DNA from: Morella rubra
Lineage: Eukaryota > Streptophyta > Magnoliopsida > Fagales > Myricaceae
Reading direction: 5' to 3'
Length of the DNA stretch: 64,000 bases
Assembly (NCBI GenBank): GCA_003952965.2
Contig: CM025849.1
Span: 17,850,754-17,914,753, forward strand
In this document: positions 10,776 to 22,789 of the stretch, piece by piece
How positions within the stretch are numbered: the stretch's first letter is position 1
How the letters are laid out: each line of letters begins with the position of its first letter
Notes under the pieces: model-generated
What the model saw: only the letters and a program-made list of their open reading frames with translations
What the model was told of the DNA's origin: nothing
Database searches by the model: none
Position numbers and translations under genes: made by a program

Positions 10776-11849
10776 TAGGGCTGGGTAACGATAGTACTAG
10801 AGCTAGAATTTGAAATTCCAGCTCCAGTATCAGTAAGAAGCGGATGTCTATTTTGACATCCAGTTTTGGTCTGGCAAGTGCCGAAATTCTGGTAATCCTG
10901 GTACTGGAATCTTGGTAACAGATGTCGAAATTCCAGAAAGGACAGATCTAAATTTAGAATGATAAGTAGCCTAATAAATTGTCCTGAAGGAAGAATGCAC
11001 AACATCATTGCCATATGCCGTAACCAAGCTCAAAAACCACAAAAAAATAATTCCCTTGTGAGACAGAGAACAATGAAAAATAAAGACACTTCAAAGCCCA
11101 AAAAATGAATAATTTTTTTAAAAAAACATCAATACTTCAAATTTCAAAAGTGAGAAACAAAGGAAGGAGATTCCTGCAGCACCAAAACACAAAAACAGAA
11201 AATAGCCATAGATCGAGACGACATACATGCAATAACTTATATACTTGAACCCAACAAATTCTAAACAAATATTGAACCATAAAATACTGGAAAAAAAAAA
11301 CTCTCCAAAAAAAGAGAACACTTTCAGAGCCTAAATTAGGTACTAGAAACGAACAATTGAACAAAGGTGTTGAGTGCGCAGCCCACAACAAAGGGCTTAA
11401 GCCAACACACAGTACCTGAGAGGTTGAATAAAACACTTCACAGAAAATGAAAGAAACCCATAAAACGAGAGAGAGGCAAAGATTGAGAGAGAGACTGAGG
11501 CAGCGTTGGCCTTCGGCAGCGACGTTGAGAGAGAGAGAGAGAGAGAGGCTAAGCAGTGAGCGAAGAGACAATCGGTAGAGAGACTTGAGTGAGAGTCGAG
11601 AGATTAAGAGAGGCTGAGATTGTGAGAAATGCGTCCCGGTGGGGGGGGTTTGAAAAAACCTAGACCAAACGCATTGTTTTGGTTTAGTCCAAAATCGTGA
11701 GTTTTGGTTTTTTAAAAAATTGCAGTACCGGAATTCCGCACTATTTCGATGGAATTACCAGTACCGCCTCCGATTTCGGTTCCCGACGGTTGGCGAAATC
11801 GGTACCAAAAGTGAAATTCCAGTACCGGCGGACAAAATGTCGAGCCCTA
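10776..11849. mobile_element. Non-autonomous hAT element with 8-bp target duplication
   Basis: Inverted ends TAGGGCTGGG (left) and the complement of TAGGGCTCGA (right) are flanked by ACTGTAAA (10768-10775) and ACTATAAA (11850-11857), an 8-bp duplication with one mismatch, as hAT elements make. Length 1074 bp. Both halves carry related palindromic pieces (gtaccggaattcc-type motifs near 10890-10920 and 11730-11825). No transposase domain is visible, and a GA-rich tract lies at 11528-11548. Confidence 0.75.
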
Positions 11850-11857
11850 ACTATAAA

Positions 11858-13140
11858 ATCTCTATTATTTTCCAGAAAACAAACTAAGCTAAAATTTTTC
11901 ATAAACTATTTTTTTTTTTTTGGGAACATTATAGTACGCCACATATTTATGGGCAAAAATTAGTACGTCTCCCTCAAGTTCCAAAATATTTTATTCCACC
12001 TCATAAGGCTGAGAAAAAAACCCGAGAACCGACATCTCAATCAGGTCGAGTTGGCTTTATTCGGGGTCGAGTTCGAGTTTTATTTATGCATTCCAACAAG
12101 ATTCGGGTCGGGTTCATATTTGTTAAATACATTTCGAAAAACTCGAACCCGACTCGAATATTGTAAGTCTATGCATGATTTCTCAAAAATTATAGTCTTG
12201 GGCTAAAAAAAATTAGAGCCTAGAATGTTTTGGACCTATAATATAATGAAATGAAAAAGTGAAACGAAACCCGACCCAAACTCGATCTGCTTAGAGCGGC
12301 TTGGGTTTAGGAGTCATTCCAGGTCGGGGTCGGGTTTCATTTTCCCTGCCCTAATCGAGTCGAGTCGAGTTCAGGTGGGTGAAACTAGAAAAGCCCAGCC
12401 AAACGGCTCATATTGTTCAAAAATAATCAATTCTTGCCTTAGTTTGATTAGGCTTTTAACTCACATGCAAAATGACTAAAATGCCCCTCCAAGACAATTA
12501 TTAAAAATATTAAAAATTTTATTAAGAAATACAAAATGATATATAAATAAAAAAAGAATATTTTTTAAATAAAAATTAAATTTGAAGGTTGCATATGATA
12601 GTTTTATATTCTTCTCTTACTAGACCACGTGGGCACTTCTCCCTTACTTGGCTAACGACAATTAAACTGCAGGGAGCAATTTTATCACAAAAGTGTACCT
12701 CAAGAACCTTCACATTGAAATGCAGTACTTTAGGAACTAAAATATTAAAATTTTGAGAAAAATTTCATGCCATAGGGCAGCCTACAATTGGTGTTGAGAT
12801 GACATATAAAATCCAATAAGCACCATTCTGTCTGTTGGCTAACGAGAATAGACAGGGGATCAATTTGTCTAAAAAAACTTACCTTAGGAGCCCGATGGTT
12901 GAAATTGGTACCTAAGGGACTAAAATGTTAAAAGTGTAAACTACAGACACATGTACAACATTTAAGTCTTTTTATGTAAATACGTAAATCATTAAGCGTG
13001 TCAAACATCAAAAAAATATTTTCTTGAAAATATATTAAAAGAACAACACAAACACTAAAAAGGAAATTTATTTCTTGAAAACATTTCAATTAAAAGTTTT
13101 TTACTCAAAATAATAGTTTTACAAGCAAAGAAATGAACCC
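11858..13140. other. Repeat-like intergenic DNA, no gene
   Basis: It contains a CG-richer stretch with repeated tcgggtcgagt/cgagtcgagt motifs (about 12030-12370) and an AT-rich tract with a piece (aaaatgcccctccaaga, near 12478) also found in the foldback element at 46757-47245, so it probably holds decayed foldback elements. This segment is missing from the sister unit, where the join near 36980-37003 is a long A run. Confidence 0.4.
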
Positions 13141-13351
13141 TAAAAGAAAACAAAAAATATTCATGGGTTTAACATCTTTCGGTGTTTATAATTCCCATTG
13201 ATTGTTGTAGCTTTGCTCGTACAAACAAAAAGTAAAAAGATAAAAGTGTCCTGAAATTCAAGAGAAGGAGAGACACGTAGAAAGGAAACAAGCGGTAGAG
13301 ACTCGTGCCAAAAAAAACCCCAAAGAGTCAACTAGTGCCTAGCGATCAAAC

Positions 13352-14952
13352 CACTACAACAAATTTAGTTTTAGGACGGATTTTATGAATTCCATTAATC
13401 GCTCCAATTGTCCCAACAACAACTCCGTTACAAAAAAAAAAAACTTTGGGACGGAAAACCATCATAGACATTAGAAGAAAATGTTCAAACGACATCCAAC
13501 GCTTATGTGAAATGTTCGATTTTTCATCCAACAGTAAATTTATCTCCATTCAATAAGGAGAATAACCATTTGAACCAAAATAATAATTTGATAATTGATG
13601 CTTGAAAACTGTTCCCACGCAATAAAAGAAAACGCCTGTAACCATTCTTATTGCGTTGCAACGCTTCGAGTCGAATACGTTCGAATGGTTTCGGATGTTT
13701 GAAAATACACGTTCTTTCTATGTTCCAATGGTTAGCCTTACATCCATTTGTTATCTAGATGCGGGCGTTCGAAAATGCCAAAAAGTAAAGTTCGAACAGT
13801 CAACGAACAGAATTATTGAATCGAATTTAAAAAAATCGCAAGAAAATTATTTTAAAAAATTAAATAACGAATTTATTAACAAAATATAATGTTAAATAAT
13901 TAATCACAATATTCGAAAAACATCGAAATAATTACAATACAATACACGATAAAACAAATAGTCTATCTTAGCCATCATGGTGGGTCTAACTGCTTCAAGA
14001 CTTTTTGCAACTCTTCCTACATCCTTGGCTTCCTGAATAAAAAATTATAATTAATATAACACTTAAATTTTACAATCGATCTATGGAACTTATGTGGACG
14101 ATGGATCGCCACATATATTAGACGATCGATTAGATGAACTATTTCATCACAAAAAAAATATAGTTCTTTAGTGTTTTTCAAATGTCGTCGTGCAATTGCT
14201 TAAAATTTTTTCAGCCGTACCTAATGATACCAAATCTAGGAGGTTGTTTGGTTGTGGTGTTTTTTGAGAATTTTTTGTGTTTTGAGAATTTTTAGGTGAT
14301 GTTAACTTTATTGGTATGCGTGTTTTAGTCATTTTTATGTAGTGTTAAGAATGATGTTTGGTTGTAGAATATTTTTTATTCTAAGAATTCAAAAAAATCT
14401 TGAGGATTTTTTTTAACCGAACAGACCCTAGGCTTGCCCGACCTTGTGGCTTCTATCAACAATACTCATAGCCTGCAAAACCAAACATAAATAGTGAATT
14501 CAACTACCCACATTAATAAACTGCTAATAACCATTAAGCAAACAATGACGGAGAAATTGTCCTCGATTTGATAGTCATTGAGGATAGCTGCGACGTGGAA
14601 ATGAGATAATATCGCATGACTTGACTGCTATCAAGAATAACTGCGACATGGAAAAGAGATAACAAAACGGATATAAAAGGTGGAAGAGGAAGTTAAACGA
14701 GGTATGCAATCAAAACCTTAAAAAAGAGTAGAAAAAATTTCGACTGAAACAAAACTATCTTAAGAATTGGAGGTTTGATTCCCTTCGGGCGGTAGAAGTT
14801 GTGTTTGTATGTGTAGATAGATCGCCAAACAAGGCGATTGAGAGGGGTTCCAGAGTGTGGGATTGTTCGAGGTGGTCATCATAAATCAATTTATTCATCA
14901 GCACCTATTGTAACTGCCGCTAGAGGTTGGTTTTTTTTTTTTTTTTGTAGTG
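13352..14952 (-). mobile_element. CACTA-like element, 1.6 kb
   Basis: It starts CACTACAACAAATTTAG at 13352 and ends TTTTTTGTAGTG at 14952. The flanking triplets are aac and aat, a near match to the 3-bp duplication CACTA elements make. A copy with the same left end (CACTGCAACAAAA at 37222) lies in the sister unit with its right part deleted. Near 13960-14035 (and 37905-37980) the - strand could encode a short coil ending in a stop (MQEELQKVMKQ in the sister copy), which may be the tail of a CACTA accessory protein. No intact gene. A possible small MITE (GGTTGTTTGGTTG/complement of GGTCTGTTCGGTT) sits at about 14225-14430. Confidence 0.55.
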
Positions 14953-15899
14953 AATCAGAAATATATATTTGTCATAAGTGCACTTACTAATTTGGGGATC
15001 GATCGGATGAAAATGTCATTAATTTGTGTTTGTACATTTCGATCTTTCCCCATTAATGTCTTCCTCCTTTCTCTTATGGTTGAAGACAAAATTTGGAAGT
15101 TCAACCATGCACAGAAACAAAATTCGAATGCAAAATATATTAATCACATTAATTTTTTTCTTTCCTGAAACGGTTTCTAATTAATTTCGACCAAGCATAC
15201 ATTGATGCGAGGAAGAGATCACGGGTCGTATATAATTATATGACATATTAGTATGTGCTACATCTCATTGATTTTTTCTTTTCTTTTCTTTTTCTCAACA
15301 TAGGCAAAGATTTTTTTAAAATTAACGAAAAAACATTATTCGAAAAAAATCACAATATTTTTAATAATTACGTACATCATTTATTGCGCGCCTCTGTTTA
15401 TGAACATAGAGTATAAAAAGGCAGTATGCAAAAGCAAAAGCAAAACCAAATGTATTCCATTGTGTTTTAAAATTTAATAATAATAATAATAAAATTTAAG
15501 CATTCTTTACTTTAAGCCATACGTATAAGTCATCTCTTGCACCCTATCAAATGGCCAGCAAAAGTTGTAACCTTAGAAATGGTTCTTCAGACAATGTGAA
15601 GAATATCAAATGTCTTCCTAGTTCCTTAAACTAAAATGAAAAGGTGCTTTCTTACACTCAATGAAACCTAAAACTGAATACAATATTTTTGCATGGGCTA
15701 AAAGAACATCTTCAAGTATCAATACAATATTTGAAGTCACCTTGTAAAGCCACTCTTTAGTAATCCCAAAGCTCTTTTTTTTTTTAATTATAACTCATAT
15801 CATTAATTAATTTAAGGTAATTCGAAGATCTCTATAGAGGTGACGTGTCAACAAACAAAAGGGTAAAAAACACAAACAACCAAATGGATAAAAAGCTGA
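14953..15899. repeat. Copy of the DUF26-gene upstream region, cut short by the CACTA insertion
   Basis: It matches 38150-39186, the DNA leading up to the DUF26 protein gene at 39347, with small indels. The match stops at aaaaagctga (15890-15899), exactly where the CACTA element begins. The gene that follows in the sister unit is absent here. No coding frame survives in this stretch. Confidence 0.7.
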
Positions 15900-17002
15900 C
15901 ACAACAAGAAATTAGATCTTAGGTGACAAAATTTTGGGTGTCAAACCAAATTTGGTCGCCTAAAGTGGTATTTCTCTGATAAAATATTAATTTTGTCACT
16001 CAAAATCATCCAGAAATGCCAAAATCGTCTGGACACATCCAAAACCCGTTCAGACGTATTTGTGGCATAACGAAATCCAGCTCGTTGCAAATAAGTGACG
16101 ATATGTATCGTAACGAATAATTAATTTCCATCTGAACAGATAAATTCAATGTTCGGACAGTTATCTGGGTGACAAAATATAAATTGTCGTAACTGAGTAA
16201 CGATTAGAATCGTCACAAATTTGTCACGTATATCTAGACGATCTTCTTACAATGTCTAAACACATTTTACCTAACGACTAATGATCATTACCACTTAGTG
16301 AAGCATTCAAAATTGTCATGAATACTCACAAACGTTCCAACGCGGAAAAAACACAAATGTTTGGAAGCCAAAATGATGTCTGCACAAGTATGAATGCTTC
16401 TTCAACGAATAGTGTGTTTCCACATTGCAATACTTCACACACGTGATGTCAAAACTGTCTGGACAACTACACAACGTCCGAATGGATGTAAGCTCTGGAA
16501 GATTTTCAAATTTGCCATATTTAATGACGTTGAATTTGATTGGGCTACGTATGAATCTAATGAATGAGAACCATCCAAACACCTACGGCATCTGTGTGGA
16601 CACCTAACTTGTCACATAAAACTGACAAAACTTGTCAAAATCACACTTTCACTATTTCTTCTCTCAAACACTTTCACCATTTCGAGATTTGTTTCGATAT
16701 CTCTTGAACAACTTCAGGTAAAACCTTCTTCGTGATTTTGCTTTTCAATTTCATGGATTTTTATTGTTTTTTGGTGGATAATAAAGTTGTTTGTTTTGTG
16801 TTCATTGAAGCACCGTTCGAACGCTTCATCTAGCTATCCGGACAAGTTGCACTATGTTCGGACGTGTTGGACTACATTCGGATACTTTGTAAACAAAAAC
16901 ATCGTCGTTTAAGATCTGTGCGAATGAGTCATGCTTACATTCAGACGATTTATGCTAGGTTGGCCATGAGTCTCTTTGGAAAAGTATCACCAAGGCCAGG
17001 GC

Positions 17003-17340
17003 TCAGACAGAGGGACTAGCTTGGGCAAACACTGTGGTAGTAGAGTTGAGAGAGAGTATCCGGGTGATATTGGTGCCAACGCATACATTGTACATGGATC
17101 TCCAGACCCACTTGACCACTCTGGTGAATAATTTTGCTCTAAAAGAGAGGGGTCCGAGAGAGGAGGTGATTGCTCTGCGGAACGAATTGAGTTCCATGAC
17201 AGCACACATGTCCCAGTTGTACCAGTCTCTCAATATTGTTCCGATATAGTTCCGGACACTCATCAAATGAGTGAATAATATGGAGGAGCTGTTGGAGCAT
17301 GTTCGTGACGCCCTCGGATAAGATTTCGACCAACCAGCTA
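17003..17340 (+). pseudogene. Decayed C-terminal exon of a CACTA-carried protein
   Basis: A mostly open frame encodes an alpha-helical, coiled-coil-like stretch (WANTVVVELRESI, LTTLVNNFALKERG, REEVIALRNELSSM, MSQLYQSLN), interrupted by in-frame stops near the end and finishing LLEHVRDALG. The reverse strand at 34341-34700 encodes the same protein segment (REEVIVMRKELTSM, LEYVCDAIGVALDD). Conservation of the protein frame in two separate elements says it was once a real exon. Function not recognised. Confidence 0.6.
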
Positions 17341-18962
17341 GTCGTAGTGATTCAGACTAGTCTATGACTTATGCTTTGTTAGTGTTTAGCTTGTGATTTG
17401 GACTAGTCTCTGATTTATATTTTTTCGCTATTATTTACTTATGCTTTGTTAGTCTCCGGCTTGTACTAGACTTTATGATTGTGTTTTTTGTTTGGTATTT
17501 CGACTATGTTTGATATTTTATATTAATTATGTTTTTTCATTAGTTTAAATTTATTAAAATTTAAACGGATGATTAGTATGAATGCTAAGTTAACCAAACG
17601 GTTAGTATAATTAGTTATAACGGATGTTTAATAAAAAAGTATGCCTAACTGTATCTAGTTTTTATGTAGTCAAAAAGTAGTATAAAATAAATAAATTAAG
17701 TTAAAACTTTGTGTTGAATTACATTTGGTTATTTAGATGATTTGAATAAATTAAAGTGAGTGAATTAAATCAACTAAATTGGGATCCATAATCAATTAAT
17801 GAATTAGAACGGACGACAATACCTTCTAGACATCTATATAATAGTCACATGGCTTACACATGTTTAATGAGGACAACGGATGAAAATAGTTGTAACCATC
17901 TAGACGTATGGCAGATCATTTGAATGTGACTTGACATTTATTCAGTCAAATGTGTGCTTCCATGTTGCCCAATATTTGGAGAATATGATCCAAACGAGCA
18001 ATCACCGTCCAAACGCCTTTAATATTTCGAATTGTTTTAAACGGTTCCACATTTGGCATTTAATGTGGTATACTTTCATTGGGCCACGTGTGCTAAAATG
18101 CATCCATACAAGGGACACCCGTCTAGACAGATTCCACTAATTATCAAATATGAAGAGGTTCGACATTTTCAATGTTACCATGTGATATTTTCTCTCAAAT
18201 CTCTCCTCTCTCACGTCTTTTCTTCCCAAATTTTTACGTGAACTCCTTCATTCGAGGGCTTAATCACATCCAAATAAGATTTATTCAATTTTAGCAGTAA
18301 AAATCTTGTTTTTTTTTTAGTTTTACGTAGAAAATTTCCATCCCAATTTTTGCTTACTACATTGTGTTTTTTGATGGATTTTTTTTTTTTTGTAGAAATT
18401 GATTGTGCTAAGTGTTATGATTGTTTTGAGTGTATTTTTATTATATTTGGTTGTGTATTTGGGAGTGTGTGTAGAGGTGGAGGGAGATTGTCATGGCTGA
18501 GTTAACTCGATCGTCTTCTCCAATGCGTCCAGATGTTGTTTGCAGATGTTCGGACTCCTGAGAGCATCCTAAAATGGATACGTTGTTGTTTTAAAAGTGT
18601 CTGAACACTTTATCCAAGCAATCTTGACGCATGTTTATATTTATTTTGATTATTTTTTTTCTTTGTTCTTCGTTCGGACGTTGATCATTTGCTATTTGGA
18701 CGTGTTCGGTGGAAATGTCATTGTTTTCACCATGGTAGAATTTTAAGCTGTCCTTTAGAATTCTGTCCAAACGCTCAGGATAAGGCATCGGGACGTGTCT
18801 TGATTTCGAACGGTGATGTCTTGGCAAAGTGTTTTGTATATATTCCATCCGTTCGAATGTAAGACTAACTGTGCAAACGGTTACTCAACTATGCTAACAG
18901 GTTTTTCCCTCGTGCGAACACCTTGTCTAACTGTACAAACGCTTTTGTGCAGATTAAGAAAA

Positions 18963-20030
18963 ATGAGCATGCATTCGCATTTCGATCCTGAGCCTTCTAG
19001 CAGCCGGGTGGATCTCGAGACCCTTCTATCGGTGGAGCAGCATCAGAAGATGATTATGTCTCAATTGATTGTTATCGAGCAGTAGATTACCTTGTCAGAT
19101 TTTAGCGATCTGAGATTTGAGGATCAAATGCTTCTAGAGGAGGTAGTGCATGCAGGTTAGGTACCGTTTCTACAGAGGACAAGTGCAGTATCCATGGATT
19201 TGGTGCGAGATTTTTACGCCGCTACTCTTCTGGTGCCCAACATCTAAGATCTTGGTTTGGAGGTCATAGTCCACAACACGCAAGTCTTGTTCTCATCCAA
19301 CAAGCTAGCGTGGTTAATGGGCTATGAGAGGCCAGTGGAAGCGTCTTTTAATTTACTGCTTTCTAATGAATGTCGTCCTGCTAAAGCTAAGGTATTTCGG
19401 ACTATGCTGAGTCTGGATACAGTTGTTTTGGAGTGAAGCAACATGCAATATGGGCAGTTGCTTCTGTTTTGGCGGATCATGCACTTGATTTTATCCTACT
19501 GCATCAATTTTCATCAGGCCGAGTTTATGTATCTCGTTGCACAGGGGAAGCTAATTGATCTAGCATCATACATATTCTAGATCATCCGTGTAGAGGCCAT
19601 GTCACACGATACGAATTTACTATTGTACGGTGTTCTATTGACACAATTCCTCCACGCCATGCTAGTACCTAAGGGTGCTGATGAGACAAAGAGGTATCCA
19701 TTTGGGCCTATCAACAAGACTACCCTTATACGTTCCATAGCCCAGACACATTAAGTGCATGCTGTGCAGATTGCTATTGGTAGACGTCAGGAGCAGCCTT
19801 GCGGGACTTCTGGCAGAGCGACCAACTTGGGTGGAGGATCTGAAGGCTGAGTTGAGTGTGACTATGTGAGCGATCATGGAGCCCACCCATCAGGTGCTGA
19901 GTGATATCAACACTCGGTTTACGACTCTGAAGACTAAGGTCAGCCAACAGAACTCTCAGTGGAGGAAGTTCTGTCTAATTTGAAGACCGTGGCATTTTCG
20001 ACACAATTGCACGCCTTGACTGTGAGGTTC
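18963..20030 (+). pseudogene. Decayed transposon gene, possibly 'putative plant transposon protein' family
   Basis: One reading frame from the ATG at 18963 can be followed for several hundred codons with scattered in-frame stops (the first after IVIEQ at about 19083). Segments such as MDLVRDFYAATLLV, VLFSSNKLAWLMGYERP and LLYGVLLTQFLHAMLVPKG resemble, from recall, the plant transposon protein domain whose members read LVREFYAN ... YG.LLTRLF. It lies inside the CACTA element and follows its orientation. Family name is tentative; the decay is clear. Confidence 0.5.
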
Positions 20031-20364
20031 TGTAACTCACGGTTGAGGAGTAGTTTACGTTATTTTGTTTTATATTATATGTTGAAGACATTTGAGGATT
20101 TATTTTATGTTATTTTTTTATATTATATTTTGAGGACATTTGATATAGTTTTGTTATTTCAATTATGTTATTTCTATTTATTCATCCTCAGTACAACATG
20201 TTAATTTATGTTGTGTTTCTCATATCGTTACACTCTTTCAAACTTAAAAACTACTGTCTAACACACTTAGAGTTATTTATGTTATTAACACACTTGGGTT
20301 TATATTTGTGACAAATATAATTTTCACTAACACACTTATTTGTTATTAACACACTTAGGTTGCT

Positions 20365-22400
20365 AAAAATCATTCGAACGATTAAATAAATGTCTGTATG
20401 GTTTACTGTAAAGTCAAACAGTGTCGTATTGTATAAAACAATCGTTCGAAAAGTATTTTTTTCAGTCCGGATGGATTCGTTTATGATCATTTGCTTGCAT
20501 ATATATGTAGAAACGTTGTCGTTTGGGGAAGCAAAATGGTGTCGTCAATTGTAAGAAATCGTGTGGACAGTTCAAAATTTTAGACGGTAATGAATTCCCT
20601 CGAAAAATTAGACACATAGGCATCCACACATACTTATGGGCATCTAAATAGGTTTTATACATATGAAAGAAGTGAAATCGTAGACAGTGAGAAAGTAACA
20701 GGCAAAATTTGTAGAAAATATGATATTTGAGGAAGAGGAGAAGTCATGAGCTAATTTGGGCGTTCCATCTGATTGAAAAGGGGTGGAAGGAGCAACTCAA
20801 GGAAGATTTCATTTAAGGTTAGTGAGTTAAAAATTTTACTGATTTTAGGACGAAAAGCATGGATTTTAGGATATCAAGCATGTGTTTTTTGAATTTATAG
20901 GTTCTAAAATGATATTAATGGAGTTTGGGGATAGTTGTGATGTTCATATGTTGATTTGTTTGTAATTTGGGATGATTGACACATGATTTTCGGGTCCATT
21001 CGTCGAAGAACATATGAAGATCTATGTTTGTGACAATTAAAGCCGGACGGATTATGGTTCCTCCGGACTCTCTTGTTTGGTTCAAACGCATTGCTAAGGC
21101 GTCCGAATGCTCGTATGTATAGTGGGGACAGTTTTAACTCCGTTCAAACGGTTTTTGGCTATTATGATTTATGCATTCATTAATGTTAATATATGCATTT
21201 TCAAAATACTTGTAACAATATCTGTGACTATATACTTTTCATCTACACACTTTGGTTTATATTTGTTCTTTACACATTTGGGTTATTTAAAAATTGGTAA
21301 GAAATTGAATGGTATGAGTTATAAATAAAATTAGATTGTTATAACATGTTCGAACGCCTATTTAAGCATCTAAATGGGTTACTGTGATGTCAAATGGTGT
21401 CATGTTGTATAAAAAAATGTGCGGACGAGTAAAACGGCATCCAGACATGGTTGTTAAACATTTTTTGTTTGCAAGTATACAAAGATATACTGTCATGTTG
21501 GGATGCAAAATGAAGTCGTCCATAATGTTAATATGTGCGGACGTTTATCCTAGCTGTCCGGATGGTTTCGTTTATTTGCAAGTATATGGAGAAACACTGT
21601 CATGTTGGAATGCAAAACGATGTCGTCCATAATGTGAAACTGTACGGACGCAGTTATAGCTGTGCGGATGGGTGTGAAATTATAAGCAGTAATGATCCCT
21701 AGAAAAATTAAAGACAAAGGCGTCCACATGTACTTAAGTTCATCTGGATGAGCTTTTTGCAAAATGAAAGAGGGAAATCGCAGGCAATGGAAAAAAGACT
21801 AGTAAAAGAGTTGAAAACTTGAGATTTGAAGAAGAGGAGAGAAGCGGGAAGCTAATTTGGGCATTCAATCTCATTGAAAAGGAGGTGGAATGAGCAACTA
21901 AAGAAGGATTTCACATTGGACTGCATTTGAGGTTAGTGGGTTTAAAATTTTATTGATTTTAGGATGAAAAAGGATGGGTTTTTTTTTTTTTACAATTTTT
22001 TAGGTTCTAAAATGATGGAGTTTGGAGTTGGTTATGATGTGTGTATATTGAAGTATTTGTGATTTAGGTTGATTTTAGGATGATTTTTGGCCGATTTTGG
22101 CATCTGTTCATCGAAGAATAGGGTTATTTGACAATCACAGTCTGGATGGAATACAGTCCGTCTAGACGCTCTTGATTTGTTCCACACGCTAATAACGCGT
22201 CCGATTACTTTTATGTATAGTTCAGACGGTTTTAACCCTGTCCGAACGAATTGCTGTTGTTATGTTTTATGCATGTATTTAGTAGCCTTAGCCTTGTTTG
22301 AGAATTACATCGATTCGGATAGCGGACTAGGAGTAATTCTTGAATTGTCCACATTTTGGACAGTTTGGTTTACAATATCCATAATGTGCGTAACTGTATC
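20365..22400 (+). repeat. Tandem duplication inside the CACTA element
   Basis: About 20365-21345 and 21346-22400 are diverged direct copies. Shared landmarks are the tcaaacagtg/tcaaatggtg site (20414 and 21390), the gctaatttggg site (20752 and 21852) and the gttagtg site (20819 and 21932). The second copy is about 120 bp longer because of a further direct duplication near 21440-21640 (two gtcgtccataatgt sites). No gene. Confidence 0.7.
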
Positions 22401-22789
22401 CATCATTGTGATAGATGTGTTTAGAAATTTCGATACAAATCTCCATTTTTCCTTCAGATACATTCTCAGCTTTGAACTTACACACTCACCTTCAACAGGG
22501 GGTGTTTAAACTAATGCTAGTAGGAGGAAAACGTCTTTAGTGTGATTTATCTAGCACATCGGTTCAAGATGGAAGTACTCTCGGTACAGGAGCAGCGTCG
22601 GGTCCTCCGCTTAGTAATTGCAACGAAGTACCATCTCTTACCACAGCCAGTCCAGTAAGCACCCATAGTAGTTATGTGTGTAAATGTCTTATCCCGTCAA
22701 TTTTGATTAAATATTCTGACTTTTCAAATTGTAAGCTAACTGATTCTTAAATGTATTATTCTTCATAGTGACGTTCGAGATCAAACATG

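Noticed and set aside
11118-11571. Leu/Ser-rich 144-codon frame on the - strand
   Set aside because: Part of the hAT element and driven by a GA repeat; no transposase motif.
22177-22509. 110-codon open frame in the CACTA element
   Set aside because: It overlaps the second copy of the internal duplication, is not open in the first copy and shows no domain.
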